Shown here one piece after another: positions 1-9,357 of a stretch of 64,000 nucleotides of DNA. Under the pieces are notes generated by a model. That model made no database searches, was not told the DNA's origin, and was given only the letters and a program-made list of their open reading frames with translations. This DNA comes from Methylacidiphilales bacterium. Lineage in GTDB: Bacteria > Verrucomicrobiota > Verrucomicrobiia > Methylacidiphilales > UBA1321. Both the position numbers and the translations under genes were made by a program. The stretch is taken from NCBI GenBank assembly GCA_026225555.1, contig JAMFSY010000146.1:1-64000 (forward strand). The letters are read 5' to 3'. Position 1 is the first letter of the stretch. Each line of letters opens with the position of its first letter.

Positions 1-2
1 CC

Positions 3-92
3 CCGGCTTTGTCTCTGGATGAGATGAAGGAAATCCTCCGGCGTGGGCCTGGATTCGGATGGAGTGAGGGTCGTCTCCACGGGGAAGATTAA
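3..92 (+). CDS. C-terminal end of an unidentified protein (partial)
   Basis: An open frame enters from the left edge and ends at TAA (90-92). It gives 29 residues with a protein-like end that includes DEMKEILRRGPGFGW. The frame stays open over the whole visible stretch, and codon use looks like that of neighbouring genes. The fragment is too short to assign to a family. The next gene starts 26 bases downstream, so the two could be co-transcribed. Chance open frame is the alternative. Confidence 0.4.
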   Translation, partial: PALSLDEMKEILRRGPGFGWSEGRLHGED

Positions 93-118
93 AGGGTTAA
101 ATAACGGGAGGGTCAATC

Positions 119-748
119 GTGGGGGAAAAAGACAACGCGGCAAATGAGCTGCAAAAGCCCATGCGGCGAGTTATTGTTTCAGAAGTGAAAAAGGGCTCGA
201 ACATGAACATCGATCCGGCCTCTGAAATTCGCGCCGTTGTTTTGGCCCTGCGAGTTATCATTCTGGCCATCACGCTCGTGCTCGCCGGATTTAATGCTCT
301 ACTCGCTTTTTCCATTGAAGCTTTCCACCGGGTGATGATCGAGGCCATGCCGGGAAAACTCTTTTCCGACCTGACGGTTTTCGTCATCCAGGCGCAGTCG
401 GCATGGATGGTTGTTTCCGTGGTTTTGCCGGTCGGGGCTATCCTGGTGGCATTTTTCGCCCCCGAAGATCGGCGCGCGTTGCTCGCTCTTGCGATGCTCA
501 TGGTAGTCATCTTCATCCAGGCCATCTTCACGTTGATTGCCATGTTTTACGGTTTGTTTCCAGGGCCTCCTGGGGGAATGCAGTCTCACGACCAGGGCAG
601 CGCGTTTTATCAACTTCTGGAGGGCGACGGCTTGAGCACATGGATCGGTTATCTCCGTTTGACGCTCATCAGTTTGGCCGCTGGCATTTTAGTGTTTTTC
701 TTTTGGCGTTATGTGATGGGGAAAGATCGTCGGGAAATTTCAAATTAA
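119..748 (+). CDS. Four-helix membrane protein of unknown function
   Basis: This is a 209-residue protein I do not recognise. Hydrophobic segments lie at about residues 40-65, 95-118, 125-148 and 178-200, so an inner-membrane protein is likely. The GTG start is chosen because GGAGG lies 7 bases before it; the ATG 28 codons later (MNIDPASEIR) is an alternative that still keeps all helices. A strong hairpin terminator follows directly after the stop codon, so this gene ends its transcription unit. The adjacent kdp operon is convergent and probably unrelated. Confidence 0.75.
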   Translation: MGEKDNAANELQKPMRRVIVSEVKKGSNMNIDPASEIRAVVLALRVIILAITLVLAGFNALLAFSIEAFHRVMIEAMPGKLFSDLTVFVIQAQSAWMVVSVVLPVGAILVAFFAPEDRRALLALAMLMVVIFIQAIFTLIAMFYGLFPGPPGGMQSHDQGSAFYQLLEGDGLSTWIGYLRLTLISLAAGILVFFFWRYVMGKDRREISN

Positions 749-796
749 CGTCATCACCCCGGGCCGTTCCTCCGACCCGCCCGGGGTGACGTTTTT
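749..796. terminator. Bidirectional hairpin terminator
   Basis: Arms at 749-764 and 779-791 pair through a GC-rich stem (CACCCCGGGC with GCCCGGGGTG, extended by GTCA/GAC with one bulged base). Five T residues follow at 792-796 on the plus strand. It lies between two convergent genes and can end transcription from both, most clearly on the plus strand. Confidence 0.85.
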
Positions 797-810
797 CTCA
801 GACCGATGGC

Positions 811-1395
811 TTATTTATATTTTCCATCCAGGGCCAGGTTCAGTTTCACTACATTCACTCCGGGTTCGCCGAGAATGCCGAAGTCGCGGCCGTCGGTATA
901 AAGATCGACCAGCTTTTTGAGATCATCCTCGCTCAGGTTGCGCGCCTTGGCGACGCGCGGTAATTGGAGGGCCGCATTCTTCAGGCTGATGTGGGGATCG
1001 AGGCCGCTGCCGGAGGCTTCCACCGCGTCGGCGGGCACGGGCTGGGAATCGGAGAGGCCGTTGGCCTTGCGATAATCGGCCACGCGCTGCTGCACGGCGT
1101 CGTGCAGCGCCTGCGAGGTTGCGCCGTAGTTGCTGCCTGCCGAGCTCGTGGAATCATACCCCGTTCCCGCCGCCGAGGGGCGCGGGCTGAAGTATTTATC
1201 CGCCGTGAAGGCCTGGCCGAGCAGCGTGGAGGCGATCGGTTTGCCCGCGTCATCCAGAACCAGGCTTCCGTTCGCCTTCTGGGGGAAGAGGAGTTGTCCC
1301 GCGCCCCAGACCACCACCGGATAAAGGCCGCAGCAGATGGCGAGGAGGATAAGGGTGACGACGGCCGACGTTTTGATTTCTTTGAGGATATTCAT
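811..1395 (-). CDS. kdpC: Potassium-transporting ATPase subunit KdpC
   Basis: KdpC stabilises the high-affinity K+ pump KdpFABC and assists ATP binding by KdpB. The 194-residue length is normal. One membrane helix lies at about residues 10-32, followed by a periplasmic domain with the family blocks STLLGQAF, KYFSPRPSA and SAGSNYGATSQ, and near the end EASGSGLDPHIS. It is the last gene of the kdp operon, 11 bases after kdpB. Nothing essential appears to be missing. Confidence 0.97.
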   Translation of the reverse strand: MNILKEIKTSAVVTLILLAICCGLYPVVVWGAGQLLFPQKANGSLVLDDAGKPIASTLLGQAFTADKYFSPRPSAAGTGYDSTSSAGSNYGATSQALHDAVQQRVADYRKANGLSDSQPVPADAVEASGSGLDPHISLKNAALQLPRVAKARNLSEDDLKKLVDLYTDGRDFGILGEPGVNVVKLNLALDGKYK

Positions 1396-1406
1396 GGGAA
1401 TGAGGA

Positions 1407-3446
1407 TTAGATGAAGTGAAGGGACGTGATCACCAGATCGATGATCTTGATGCCGAAGAACGGTGCGATGACACCACCTACGCCATAGATCAGCAGGTTG
1501 CGCTGCAGGAGCGCCATGGCGGGCATCGGCCGGAATTGCACGCCGCGCAGGGCGAGCGGAATCAGGAAGATGATGACCAGCGCATTGAAGATCACCGCGC
1601 TGAGAATCGCGCTGTTCGGGCTGACGAGATGCATCACGTTCAACGGCGCGACCGCCGGGAACGTCACCATCAACATCGCGGGAATGATCGCGAAATATTT
1701 CGCGACATCGTTGGCGATGCTGAAGGTGGTCAGCGCACCGCGGGTCATGAGGAGCTGCTTTCCGATCTCGACGATCTCAATGAGCTTCGTCGGATTGGAA
1801 TCGAGATCGACCATGTTGCCCGCTTCCTTGGCGGCCTGGGTTCCGGTGTTCATCGCCACGCCGACATCGGCCTGCGCCAGCGCCGGGGCGTCGTTCGTGC
1901 CGTCACCAGTCATGGCGACGAGGCGGCCGCCCTGCTGTTCCTTGCGGATCAAGGCGAGCTTGTCTTCCGGCTTGGCCTCGGCGAGGAAGTCATCGACGCC
2001 GGCCTCCTTGGCAATCGCGGCGGCGGTGAGTTGGTTGTCGCCGGTGATCATCACCGTGCGGATGCCCATGGCGCGGAACCGCTCGAACCGGTCGGCGAGC
2101 CCGCCTTTGACGATGTCCTTTAGATAGATCACGCCGTAAACCGTCGGCGCACTGTCTTGGTGAGCTCCATCGCGGGCCGCGACGACCAGCGGCGTGCCGC
2201 CCGCTTTCGAAATCTCATCGATCCGGAAGTCGACTTCTTTCGGGAAGGTTCCCCCAACGTAAGCTTTCACCGATTGCGCGGCGCCCTTGCGATATTGCAC
2301 CGAGCCCAGGTCGACTCCGCTCATGCGCGTCTGCGCGGTGAAGGCGATAAACGTGGCCTCGGGCAAATCGTGAAGCTGCTGCACCCGCACGCCCTTGTCC
2401 TTGGCGAGGACGACGATGCTGCGGCCTTCCGGCGTCTCATCGGCAAGCGAGGAAAGCTGCGCGGCATCGAGCAGGTCCTTCATCGGCACGCCGGGAGCGG
2501 GAAAGAATTCCACGGCCTGGCGATTGCCGAGCGTGATGGTGCCCGTTTTATCGAGGAGAAGTACATCGACATCTCCGGCGGCTTCCACCGCGCGGCCGCT
2601 CATCGCGAGCACGTTCTTCTGCACGAGCCGGTCAATGCCCGCGATGCCGATGGCGCTCAACAAGCCGCCGATCGTGGTCGGGATCAGGCAGACCAACAAC
2701 GCCACCAGGACCGTGATCGAGAAGGCGACCTGCGAATAAATTCCATAAGGCAGCAGCGTCACGCATACGATCAGGAAGATCACCGTCAACGCCGCGAGCA
2801 GGATGGTGAGGGCGATCTCGTTCGGGGTCTTCTGGCGTTTTGCTCCTTCCACCAGACCGATCATCCGGTCGAGGAAGCTGTGGCCCGGATCGGCGGAAAT
2901 CCGCACCTTGATCTGGTCGGAAAGCACGCGCGTGCCGCCCGTCACCGAGCTGCGGTCGCCGCCCGCCTCGCGAATCACGGGGGCGGATTCACCGGTGATC
3001 GCCGACTCGTCCACGGTCGCCGCGCCTTCGATGACGTCGCCATCGCTGGCGATGATCTCACCCGCATCCACGACGATGACGTCACCCTGGCGCAGGGTTT
3101 CGGCTTCGACTTCATGGAGAGAGCCGTTGGAACCAAGCCGACGAGCGACCGTCTTGCTGCGCGATTGGCGCAGGGCATTCGCCTGCGCCTTGCCGCGGCC
3201 TTCGGCCATGGCTTCGGCGAAGTTCGCGAAGAGGACCGTGAACCAGAGCCAGATCGAAATCTGGATGGTGAAGGCCTTCGGTTCCTTCGAGATGAAGATT
3301 TCCGCCGTGGTCACGATCGCACCGACCATGGTGACGAACATGACTGGATTTTTGATCATCACCACGGGATTCAGTTTTTTGAAGGAGTCGGCCAGGGCCG
3401 GCATCACGATGGCGGGATCGAACAGGGAATGGGCTTTTGTGCTCAT
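1407..3446 (-). CDS. kdpB: Potassium-transporting P-type ATPase subunit KdpB
   Basis: KdpB is the P-type ATPase of the KdpFABC complex: it hydrolyses ATP to drive K+ through KdpA. The 679-residue protein is full length. The actuator motif TGES is at residues 151-154, the phosphorylation motif DKTGT places the acceptor Asp at 299, and the hinge motif [10 protein letters not shown] is present near residue 515. Hydrophobic helices occur at the N terminus, around 215-265 and near the C terminus. It lies between kdpA and kdpC in the same direction with short gaps. Confidence 0.98.
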   Translation of the reverse strand: MSTKAHSLFDPAIVMPALADSFKKLNPVVMIKNPVMFVTMVGAIVTTAEIFISKEPKAFTIQISIWLWFTVLFANFAEAMAEGRGKAQANALRQSRSKTVARRLGSNGSLHEVEAETLRQGDVIVVDAGEIIASDGDVIEGAATVDESAITGESAPVIREAGGDRSSVTGGTRVLSDQIKVRISADPGHSFLDRMIGLVEGAKRQKTPNEIALTILLAALTVIFLIVCVTLLPYGIYSQVAFSITVLVALLVCLIPTTIGGLLSAIGIAGIDRLVQKNVLAMSGRAVEAAGDVDVLLLDKTGTITLGNRQAVEFFPAPGVPMKDLLDAAQLSSLADETPEGRSIVVLAKDKGVRVQQLHDLPEATFIAFTAQTRMSGVDLGSVQYRKGAAQSVKAYVGGTFPKEVDFRIDEISKAGGTPLVVAARDGAHQDSAPTVYGVIYLKDIVKGGLADRFERFRAMGIRTVMITGDNQLTAAAIAKEAGVDDFLAEAKPEDKLALIRKEQQGGRLVAMTGDGTNDAPALAQADVGVAMNTGTQAAKEAGNMVDLDSNPTKLIEIVEIGKQLLMTRGALTTFSIANDVAKYFAIIPAMLMVTFPAVAPLNVMHLVSPNSAILSAVIFNALVIIFLIPLALRGVQFRPMPAMALLQRNLLIYGVGGVIAPFFGIKIIDLVITSLHFI

Positions 3447-3475
3447 AGAGATTTTTGGAATAGAGAGTCAGCTGA

Positions 3476-5278
3476 TTAGAATAATTTTCCGGACCACATC
3501 AGGAAGTGCTCCACCACGGGGCCGAGCGTGAGGGCCGGAAGGAAGTTGAGGGCGCCGACCAAAAGGACGGTGCCGATGAGAAGAAACGTGAACGTTCCTC
3601 CGGAGACAGGGAACGAGCCGGGCCCGGCGGGCACCAGTTTCTTCGCGGCCAGCGAGCCGGCGATGGCCATGATCGGGATGATCATGAGAAAGCGGCCGAT
3701 CAACATGCCGATGGCCAGCGTGGTGTCGTACCAGTAGGTGCTCGCGGTCAGGCCGGCGAAGGCGCTGCCGTTGTTGCCGGTGACAGAGCTGTAGGCATAG
3801 AGCATCTCGCTGAATCCGTGTGGTCCGTTGTTATTCAGGCCTGCCTTGCCCCAGTCGCTGACAGAAGCCCAGGCGGTGAAGCCGAGGATGTCCATGGCCA
3901 GCACCAGCAGGACGAGCATCGACATCTTGACCTCGAAGGACTGGATCTTCTTGCCGAGATATTCGGGTGTGCGGCCCACCATCAAACCGGCAATGAAGAC
4001 GGCGACGATGACGAATACCAGCATGCCATAGAGACCAGCACCGACGCCGCCGAAGACGACCTCGCCGAGTTCGATGTTGAAGAGGGGGATCAACCCGCCC
4101 AACGGCGTAAACGAGTCATGCATCGAGTTCACCGCGCCGCACGAGGCATCGGTCGTGACCGTGGCGAAGAGCGCGGAGTTGAAGACGCCGAAGCGGACTT
4201 CCTTCCCCTCCATGTTGCCATCGGCCGGATCGACACCCAATTGGGTCAGGATCGGATTACCCGCGGCTTCGTAATGCCAGCAGACGAGAAAGGCGCCGAC
4301 GAAAAGAATCGCCATGGCCGCCCAGACCGACCACCCGTGGCCGGAGCTTTTCACCATCCGTCCCAGGTAATAAGTCAGCGCGCTCGGGATCGCAAAAATC
4401 GAGAGCAACTGGATGAGATTTGAGAACGGAGTCGGATTCTCGAACGGATGCGCGGCGTTCGCGTTGGTGAAGCCGCCGCCGTTCGTCCCGAGCATCTTGA
4501 TCGCGACCTGTGAGGCCATCGGGCCCTCGGGAATCGTCTGGGTATCGACCACTTGCGAAACCATCACCGTGTTGCCCTTGGCGTCCTTAACCTGCGCGCC
4601 GCTGGCATCGGTTTTGGGCACCTGGACGGTCTCCTTTTCCGTCAATGCCGCTGCATCGTAGCCCTTGAAATTCTGGATCATCCCCTGTGAGATCAGGAAC
4701 ACCGCAAAGACGACGCAGATGGGCAGGAGCAGGTAGTAAATGGTGCGCACCAGATCGGTCCAGAAATTGCCGATGGTCTGGGCACTGTGCCGGGCAATGC
4801 CGCGTACGAGCGCTGCCGCGATCGCAATGCCCACCGCGGCGGAGAAGAAGTTCTGGCTCGCCAACGCCACCATCTGGGAGAGATAGGACATGGTCGATTC
4901 TCCGCTGTAACTCTGCCAGTTGGTGTTGGTCGTAAAACTCGCCGCCGTATTGAAGGCGAGGTGATCGGCCACGCTGGAAAATCCCTGCGGATTCAGCGGC
5001 AGCATGCCCTGCAGGCGAAGGAGCGTGTAGGTGACCAGCATTGTGAAGAGGCTGAAGATCAGCATCGAAACGGTGTATCCCTTCCACGATTGTTCCCGAT
5101 GCGGATCGACGCCGCAGAGCCGATAGGTCAGGCGTTCGATGGGACCGAGCAGTGGGTCGAGCCAAGTCCGGCCGCGGGAGTCGAGGACCTGGACGAGATA
5201 AAGTCCGAGGGGTTTGGTGATGAGCAGGACCAGGCCTAGAAAAAGGGCCAGTTGAATCCATCCAAGAGCAGCGTTCAT
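3476..5278 (-). CDS. kdpA: Potassium-transporting ATPase subunit KdpA
   Basis: KdpA is the K+-selective membrane channel subunit of KdpFABC, related to the SKT family. The protein has 600 residues and about ten hydrophobic segments. Family blocks include GTNGGGFTNANAAHPFENP, SALTYYLG and NNGPHGFSE, which belong to the repeated pore-loop regions. The ATG start agrees with the usual N terminus (AALGWIQLALFLGLVLLITKPLG). kdpB follows 29 bases downstream and kdpF precedes it by 34 bases. Confidence 0.98.
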   Translation of the reverse strand: MNAALGWIQLALFLGLVLLITKPLGLYLVQVLDSRGRTWLDPLLGPIERLTYRLCGVDPHREQSWKGYTVSMLIFSLFTMLVTYTLLRLQGMLPLNPQGFSSVADHLAFNTAASFTTNTNWQSYSGESTMSYLSQMVALASQNFFSAAVGIAIAAALVRGIARHSAQTIGNFWTDLVRTIYYLLLPICVVFAVFLISQGMIQNFKGYDAAALTEKETVQVPKTDASGAQVKDAKGNTVMVSQVVDTQTIPEGPMASQVAIKMLGTNGGGFTNANAAHPFENPTPFSNLIQLLSIFAIPSALTYYLGRMVKSSGHGWSVWAAMAILFVGAFLVCWHYEAAGNPILTQLGVDPADGNMEGKEVRFGVFNSALFATVTTDASCGAVNSMHDSFTPLGGLIPLFNIELGEVVFGGVGAGLYGMLVFVIVAVFIAGLMVGRTPEYLGKKIQSFEVKMSMLVLLVLAMDILGFTAWASVSDWGKAGLNNNGPHGFSEMLYAYSSVTGNNGSAFAGLTASTYWYDTTLAIGMLIGRFLMIIPIMAIAGSLAAKKLVPAGPGSFPVSGGTFTFLLIGTVLLVGALNFLPALTLGPVVEHFLMWSGKLF

Positions 5279-5312
5279 ATATAGTAAAAATTAGTTGGGA
5301 AAGACGGTGGCC

Positions 5313-5396
5313 TTAGAATTTCTCCGGCCAGATCATGGCGATGAAGAGATAGATCAAGAGGGCGAGTGAGATAAATCCGGTGATATAGATGTCCAT
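5313..5396 (-). CDS. kdpF: KdpF, 27-residue stabilising peptide of the Kdp pump
   Basis: Translation from the ATG at 5396 gives a 27-residue single-helix peptide starting MDIYITGFISLALLIYLFIA and ending in MIWPEKF. This matches KdpF in size, hydrophobicity and the closing P-E-K/R-F pattern (known for the family). It sits directly in front of kdpA, as in other bacteria. KdpF helps hold the KdpABC complex together in the membrane. Confidence 0.93.
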   Translation of the reverse strand: MDIYITGFISLALLIYLFIAMIWPEKF

Positions 5397-5409
5397 AATG
5401 AGTTTTGAG

Positions 5410-5562
5410 TTAAAGCCGGCTGCACCATTCGGCATAGGCGATGCAGATCAGGAAAAAGACGAGGGTGGCGACGACAAAAATGGCGTCGGTAGATTTCGTG
5501 GCGAACAGGCCGCCGATCAGAAGAAGGGTGACGAGACAGGCCGCGATGGTTCTTTCTTTCAT
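5410..5562 (-). CDS. 50-residue membrane protein of the kdp operon
   Basis: The ATG at 5562 opens a 50-residue ORF with two hydrophobic stretches (about residues 6-20 and 27-43) and the ending IAYAEWCSRL. Small ORFs ending in a similar A-Y-x3-C-x-R-L pattern occur between kdp genes in other phyla; that recollection is from memory and was not checked. The gene lies 13 bases before kdpF and 31 bases after the kinase gene, so it is very probably translated with the pump. Its function is unknown; an assembly or regulatory peptide is an inference. Confidence 0.8.
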   Translation of the reverse strand: MKERTIAACLVTLLLIGGLFATKSTDAIFVVATLVFFLICIAYAEWCSRL

Positions 5563-5593
5563 ATAGAGTTTTTTATTTTTTATGGGTTGAAAA

Positions 5594-7399
5594 TCAGCTC
5601 AGGACCGGAAGGGTGAAATAGAATTCGCTGCCACGGCCCCGGTCGGTGTCGACTCCGATGTTGCCGCCGTGGGCGAGGACGATTTCGCGGGCGATGCTGA
5701 GACCGAGGCCGACGCCCTCGTCCCCCGCTTCCGGCACCCGGAAGAACTTGTCGAAGACGCGGCGTGCCATCTCGCGCGGAATGCCCCGGCCCTCATCCTT
5801 CACGGAAAAACGCACGGCCTTCGCGCCCTCGCGCGCGGCGGAAAGCTTGATGGTTCCCCGGGCCGGGGAATGCCGGACCGCATTGGAAATAAAGTTCGCA
5901 AAGACCTGGTCGATGCGCGGGCGACTGACTGCGATGGCGGGCAGGTGAGGTTCCTCCGCCACTTCCAGATGCAGGCCGCGCGAGGAGACAAGTTCCTGCT
6001 CGCGCTTCACGACTTCCTCCAGCAACTCGTGGCTGGAGACCGGCTTTTTGTCGATCAGGCTCGCGCCGCCTTCAAAACGCGCGAGGTCGAGGAGGTCCTC
6101 GATCATTTCAAAAAGGCGATCCGAATTATGGCGCGCCGCGAGGAGGAGTTCCGTCTGCTTGGAATTGAGCGGGCCGACCTTTTCTTCCAGCAGGAGATAG
6201 ACCGCCATTTGCAGGCTGGTCAGCGGCGTCTTCAGTTCGTGGCTCACCGTGGCGATCAAGTCGGTTTTCACATCGTCGGCCACGCGGAAGCGGGTGACAT
6301 CCTGCAACGCGACCACCACGCCGAAGACCGCGCCGGTTTCCTTGCGCATGGCCAGAACGCGTGGGAGAAAGAATTTTTCTCCCTCATCGGAACTGACGAG
6401 CATGGCCTTGTCGAAACTGGTGGGTTGAAAATCGGGCGCGCCCTTCAGGCTTTGTTCGATATAGGCCGAGACCGGCGCGAGGGCGTCGAGGTGGCCGCCG
6501 ATTTGTTTGAGGAACCGTTCCGCCGCCACGTTCTGCAGTTGGATTTCCTTTTCCGGCGAGAGGACGATGATGGGATCGGGAAAAGCCTGCAACGCGTCGT
6601 GGGTCGTCTGCTGGGCCCGGAGAAGTTGCTCGGTCGTGCTCTGCCGATAGGCGCGGAGCCGGGCCGCCATTTTGTTGAAAGTCTCCGCCAGCCGTCCCAC
6701 TTCGTCATGGGAAACGACAGGGACATGTTGATCGAGATGGCCTTCGCCCAGTTGCTGCGCGGATTCAGTCAGGCTGACCAGCGGGCGAACGATCGACTGC
6801 GCGAGGAAATAGGAAATGATCGCCGCAGTGGCCAGACCGCCCAGGAGAATGAACACCATGAGTTGAGAGGAGGCACGGCTTTGCGCGCGTGCCTGATTAT
6901 TCGCCTCGACCATGTTCTTCTGGTTCAGGTCGAGGATTTCTCCGGCAGTGTTTTTGATGGAGGTGAACAACGGCAGGAGCTCGTCAAAATAGAGCGAACG
7001 CCGGGCCGGATCGTTGTTGGGAAGCGCAAAGAACTTCGCGGCGAGCTTCTGATAATCGGCGTGCTGCCGCTGAATTTTTGCCTCGAGCTCTCCTTCTCCC
7101 GGCAGTGTGATGTTCTTTGCTTCGGCATCGGAATTTTGCTCGAAGAGTGGGAGCGCTTGTTGATAGGAATCGCGCCCTTTTTGTTCCTCGCCGTTCAGGG
7201 CGAAGGCCAGGCCGGAATCCATCCGCTCCGCCGCCTCCTTCATGTTCTGGGAGGCGACGACGCTGGCGTAATTTTCCCGCATAATCACGTCGATCGCGCC
7301 GCCCAATTTCGAGAACAGATGGATGGCGTAGATCCCCACCGCCAACAAGATCAGCATCAGGGGGGCGGTGCCCAGAAGGAGACGGCGGTTCAACGTCAT
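5594..7399 (-). CDS. KinB-like membrane sensor histidine kinase of the kdp locus
   Basis: This 601-residue kinase has a helix at about residues 8-30, a periplasmic region of about 150 residues, a second helix near 180-200, a HAMP linker (VSLTESAQQLGEGHLDQHVP), a PAS-like region at about 265-370, a HisKA domain with VSHELKTPL (His387) and a HATPase domain with the N box (NFISNAVRH), DEGRGIP and GLGLSIARE. It lacks the Usp-type cytoplasmic sensor of KdpD. It opens the kdp operon, and AGAAGGA precedes the ATG. It probably phosphorylates the NtrC-like regulator at 7907-9241. The kinase at 52434-54281 is a paralogue. Confidence 0.92.
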   Translation of the reverse strand: MTLNRRLLLGTAPLMLILLAVGIYAIHLFSKLGGAIDVIMRENYASVVASQNMKEAAERMDSGLAFALNGEEQKGRDSYQQALPLFEQNSDAEAKNITLPGEGELEAKIQRQHADYQKLAAKFFALPNNDPARRSLYFDELLPLFTSIKNTAGEILDLNQKNMVEANNQARAQSRASSQLMVFILLGGLATAAIISYFLAQSIVRPLVSLTESAQQLGEGHLDQHVPVVSHDEVGRLAETFNKMAARLRAYRQSTTEQLLRAQQTTHDALQAFPDPIIVLSPEKEIQLQNVAAERFLKQIGGHLDALAPVSAYIEQSLKGAPDFQPTSFDKAMLVSSDEGEKFFLPRVLAMRKETGAVFGVVVALQDVTRFRVADDVKTDLIATVSHELKTPLTSLQMAVYLLLEEKVGPLNSKQTELLLAARHNSDRLFEMIEDLLDLARFEGGASLIDKKPVSSHELLEEVVKREQELVSSRGLHLEVAEEPHLPAIAVSRPRIDQVFANFISNAVRHSPARGTIKLSAAREGAKAVRFSVKDEGRGIPREMARRVFDKFFRVPEAGDEGVGLGLSIAREIVLAHGGNIGVDTDRGRGSEFYFTLPVLS

Positions 7400-7514
7400 G
7401 ATCCTTCTGATTAGCTGGCGTCATGCCACGCGCGGCGACGTCGATTCAACTCATTGAATTGGGGTTGCTTATGGATTTGCGGAACGACCGGAAGGCGCGA
7501 ATGCGCTTAAGCTC

Positions 7515-7562
7515 TGGGGTGAAATTCCCCACCCGATTATTTACCTGGGGAATTTTGCCCCA
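7515..7562 (-). promoter_or_regulatory. Tandem palindromic operator sites upstream of the kinase-kdp operon
   Basis: Two palindromes face the kinase-kdp operon: TGGGGTGAAATTCCCCA (7515-7531) and TGGGGAATTTTGCCCCA (7546-7562). Their centres are 31 bp apart, close to three helical turns, and lie about 125-155 bp upstream of the kinase start. This layout suits paired binding sites of an NtrC-family activator; the neighbouring regulator (7907-9241) is the obvious candidate. I found no convincing sigma-54 promoter between the sites and the gene, so the assignment is an inference. Confidence 0.5.
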
Positions 7563-7906
7563 CGTTCCCGTGCGCTAGGAGCTTGCTGAAAAAGGCAGTC
7601 ATCCAGGAAAAAAGAGCGACAATCAGTAAAGACTCCGGAGCAAGCTTCGAGGCATTCCGAGATAGCCATCGGACCCAGCGGTCAGCAGTAGTTGCGGCAG
7701 TCTACGCCTGCCGTCGAGCCCATGGTAGCCGCCGCACGCCGTGCGGTGGAGGAGAGAAGAAAAGCTCCGAGGTTCCTCGCCTCGTTCGAAAAGACACCAC
7801 CGCACGGCGTGCGGCGGCTACCACCCAAGGCGATATCACCCCAGCCGAAGCGAGCTTCGGGGAATTAGACCCAATGAGATTAAAAAAACCGTCTAATGAG
7901 AACGCC
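7563..7906. other. Intergenic region with repeat sequence, no gene seen
   Basis: With the operator pair it makes a gap of about 500 bases between the activator gene and the kinase gene. The left part (TAGGAGCTTGCTGAAAAAGG at 7576-7595, then GTCATCC and AAGAGCGACAATC) resembles flanks of the dispersed repeat at 31796 and 37324, so it looks like a decayed copy. The middle holds a long inverted repeat (7724-7822). Open frames here have no protein-like features. Confidence 0.5.
7724..7822. repeat. 26-bp perfect inverted repeat (REP/BIME-like)
   Basis: Arms at 7724-7749 and 7797-7822 are perfect reverse complements over 26 bases, separated by 47 bases. Each arm also contains the smaller palindrome-like core CGCACGCCGTGCG. 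High GC content, intergenic position and nested symmetry resemble REP-type elements. It could also fold into a long hairpin that ends transcription of the activator gene. Confidence 0.75.
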
Positions 7907-9241
7907 CTAAAGATTCAATTCCTTGCGCTTCCTCAGCAAGGTCTTGCGATCCATTTTAAGCAGATCCGCCGCTTCCTGGAGGCTCTCGGTTCGCGCCAGA
8001 ACGCGGCGGATGTGTTCGGCCTCGATTTCCTCCGCGGAGTATTCCCCGCCGAGAAAGGGGCTGCTCGGCAGGCCTTCGCTAATTGCCACAGGAAGCTGGG
8101 CCACGTCGACAAGCTCACCGACGGCAAGAATCGTGGCGCGTTCCACGACGTTGCGCAGTTCGCGGATATTTCCCGGCCAGGCGTAACGTTGCAAGGCGTG
8201 GCGCGCGGACTCGGTAAAGCCGGTGAGGACCTGGCCCGATTGGCGGGTGAGCTGCCGCAACTGATTTTCCGCCAGTGGCAGGATATCTCCCGGACGCTCG
8301 CGCAGGGCGGGCATGCGCAGGGACATGACATCGAGACGATAGAGAAGGTCCTCGCGAAATATGCCGGCGGCCACCGATTTTTTAAGATCGCGATTGGTCG
8401 CCGCGATGATGCGCACATCGGCCATGTGGATCTTTGCTTCGCCGACCCGCTCGTATTCCCGCTCCTGCAGCAGGCGCAATAACTTGGGCTGGATCTCCAG
8501 CGGGAGTTCGCCGATCTCATCGAGAAAAAGCGTCCCGCGATCGGCCGCGGCGACCTTGCCCCAGGTGCTGGCGATCGCGCCGGTGAAGGCGCCTTTGACA
8601 TGGCCGAAAAGTTCGCTTTCCAGGAGCTCGCGCGAAAGGCTCGGGCAACTCACGGTGATGAACGGTTCGCGCGCGCGCGCGCTCCAGCGATGAATCTGCC
8701 GCGCGAGGACACTCTTGCCTGTCCCGCTTTCCCCGGAGATGAGAATAGAGGCATTACTGGCCGCCGTTTTGGTTGCGATCTCCAGCAGCTGTTTCATGGC
8801 CGGATCGACCGTCGCCTGCATCTCGACTTCGCCGCCGGGCCTGATCAACTGGCCTTCGAGATCGGAGATGCGAACCTCCAGTTGCCGGGTCTTTGCCACC
8901 CGTTCCACAAGTTGCGCGATTTGGGCGGGCTTGAAAGGTTTGGGCAGGTAATCGAACGCCCCGCGCTGGATGGCGAGCACGGCGCTTTCGACCGAGGAAT
9001 AAGCGGTGATCACGATCACGGCGAGCCGTGGTGACAGCCGCAAAAGATCGGGCAAAAGATCGAGCCCGTTTTCCGCACCCAGGCGAATATCGAGAAAGGC
9101 GACCTCGAAGCTCTCCTGCCGCAATCTCTTTTCCGCCGCAGCGCGATTCACCGCCGTGCTGACCGAGTGGCCCAGCGTGGTCAGGGCCATGCCCAGCGTC
9201 TCACGAATGCCGAGGTCATCGTCAATAATGAGAACGTTCAT
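7907..9241 (-). CDS. NtrC-family sigma-54-dependent response regulator
   Basis: This 444-residue activator has a receiver domain (acidic residues 7-9, phospho-acceptor Asp51, Lys101), an AAA+ domain with Walker A GESGTGKS (170-177), the sigma-54 contact motif GAFTGA (217-222) and Walker [11 protein letters not shown], and a Fis-type helix-turn-helix at the C terminus ([20 protein letters not shown]). The start MNVLIIDDD is preferred over an upstream frame because GAGGAG lies 6 bases before it. It precedes the kinase-kdp operon in the same direction and probably replaces KdpE there. The regulator at 51003-52400 is a paralogue. Confidence 0.95.
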   Translation of the reverse strand: MNVLIIDDDLGIRETLGMALTTLGHSVSTAVNRAAAEKRLRQESFEVAFLDIRLGAENGLDLLPDLLRLSPRLAVIVITAYSSVESAVLAIQRGAFDYLPKPFKPAQIAQLVERVAKTRQLEVRISDLEGQLIRPGGEVEMQATVDPAMKQLLEIATKTAASNASILISGESGTGKSVLARQIHRWSARAREPFITVSCPSLSRELLESELFGHVKGAFTGAIASTWGKVAAADRGTLFLDEIGELPLEIQPKLLRLLQEREYERVGEAKIHMADVRIIAATNRDLKKSVAAGIFREDLLYRLDVMSLRMPALRERPGDILPLAENQLRQLTRQSGQVLTGFTESARHALQRYAWPGNIRELRNVVERATILAVGELVDVAQLPVAISEGLPSSPFLGGEYSAEEIEAEHIRRVLARTESLQEAADLLKMDRKTLLRKRKELNL

Positions 9242-9357
9242 CGCATCTCCTCTATATCTTTTTCCGCCCGGCAAGTCACGCGGCAGACGATTTGGGGCGG
9301 GGCCGCATTTCTATGGAAGTTCGCGTCGTCCTCCGACAAACTCCCTCCCGACCGACC

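Noticed and set aside
7411-7428. TGGCATGACGCCAGC on the minus strand before the kdp kinase, GG-N10-GC spacing
   Set aside because: The predicted start would fall inside the ribosome site of the kinase gene, leaving almost no leader, and the -12 element is poor.
7400-7582. A c-di-AMP or other riboswitch before the kdp operon
   Set aside because: I found no conserved riboswitch core; the region is explained by palindromes and a short leader.
7583-8482. Long plus-strand open frame of 299 codons
   Set aside because: It runs antisense to the NtrC-like activator and starts in repeat sequence; its protein has no conserved pattern.
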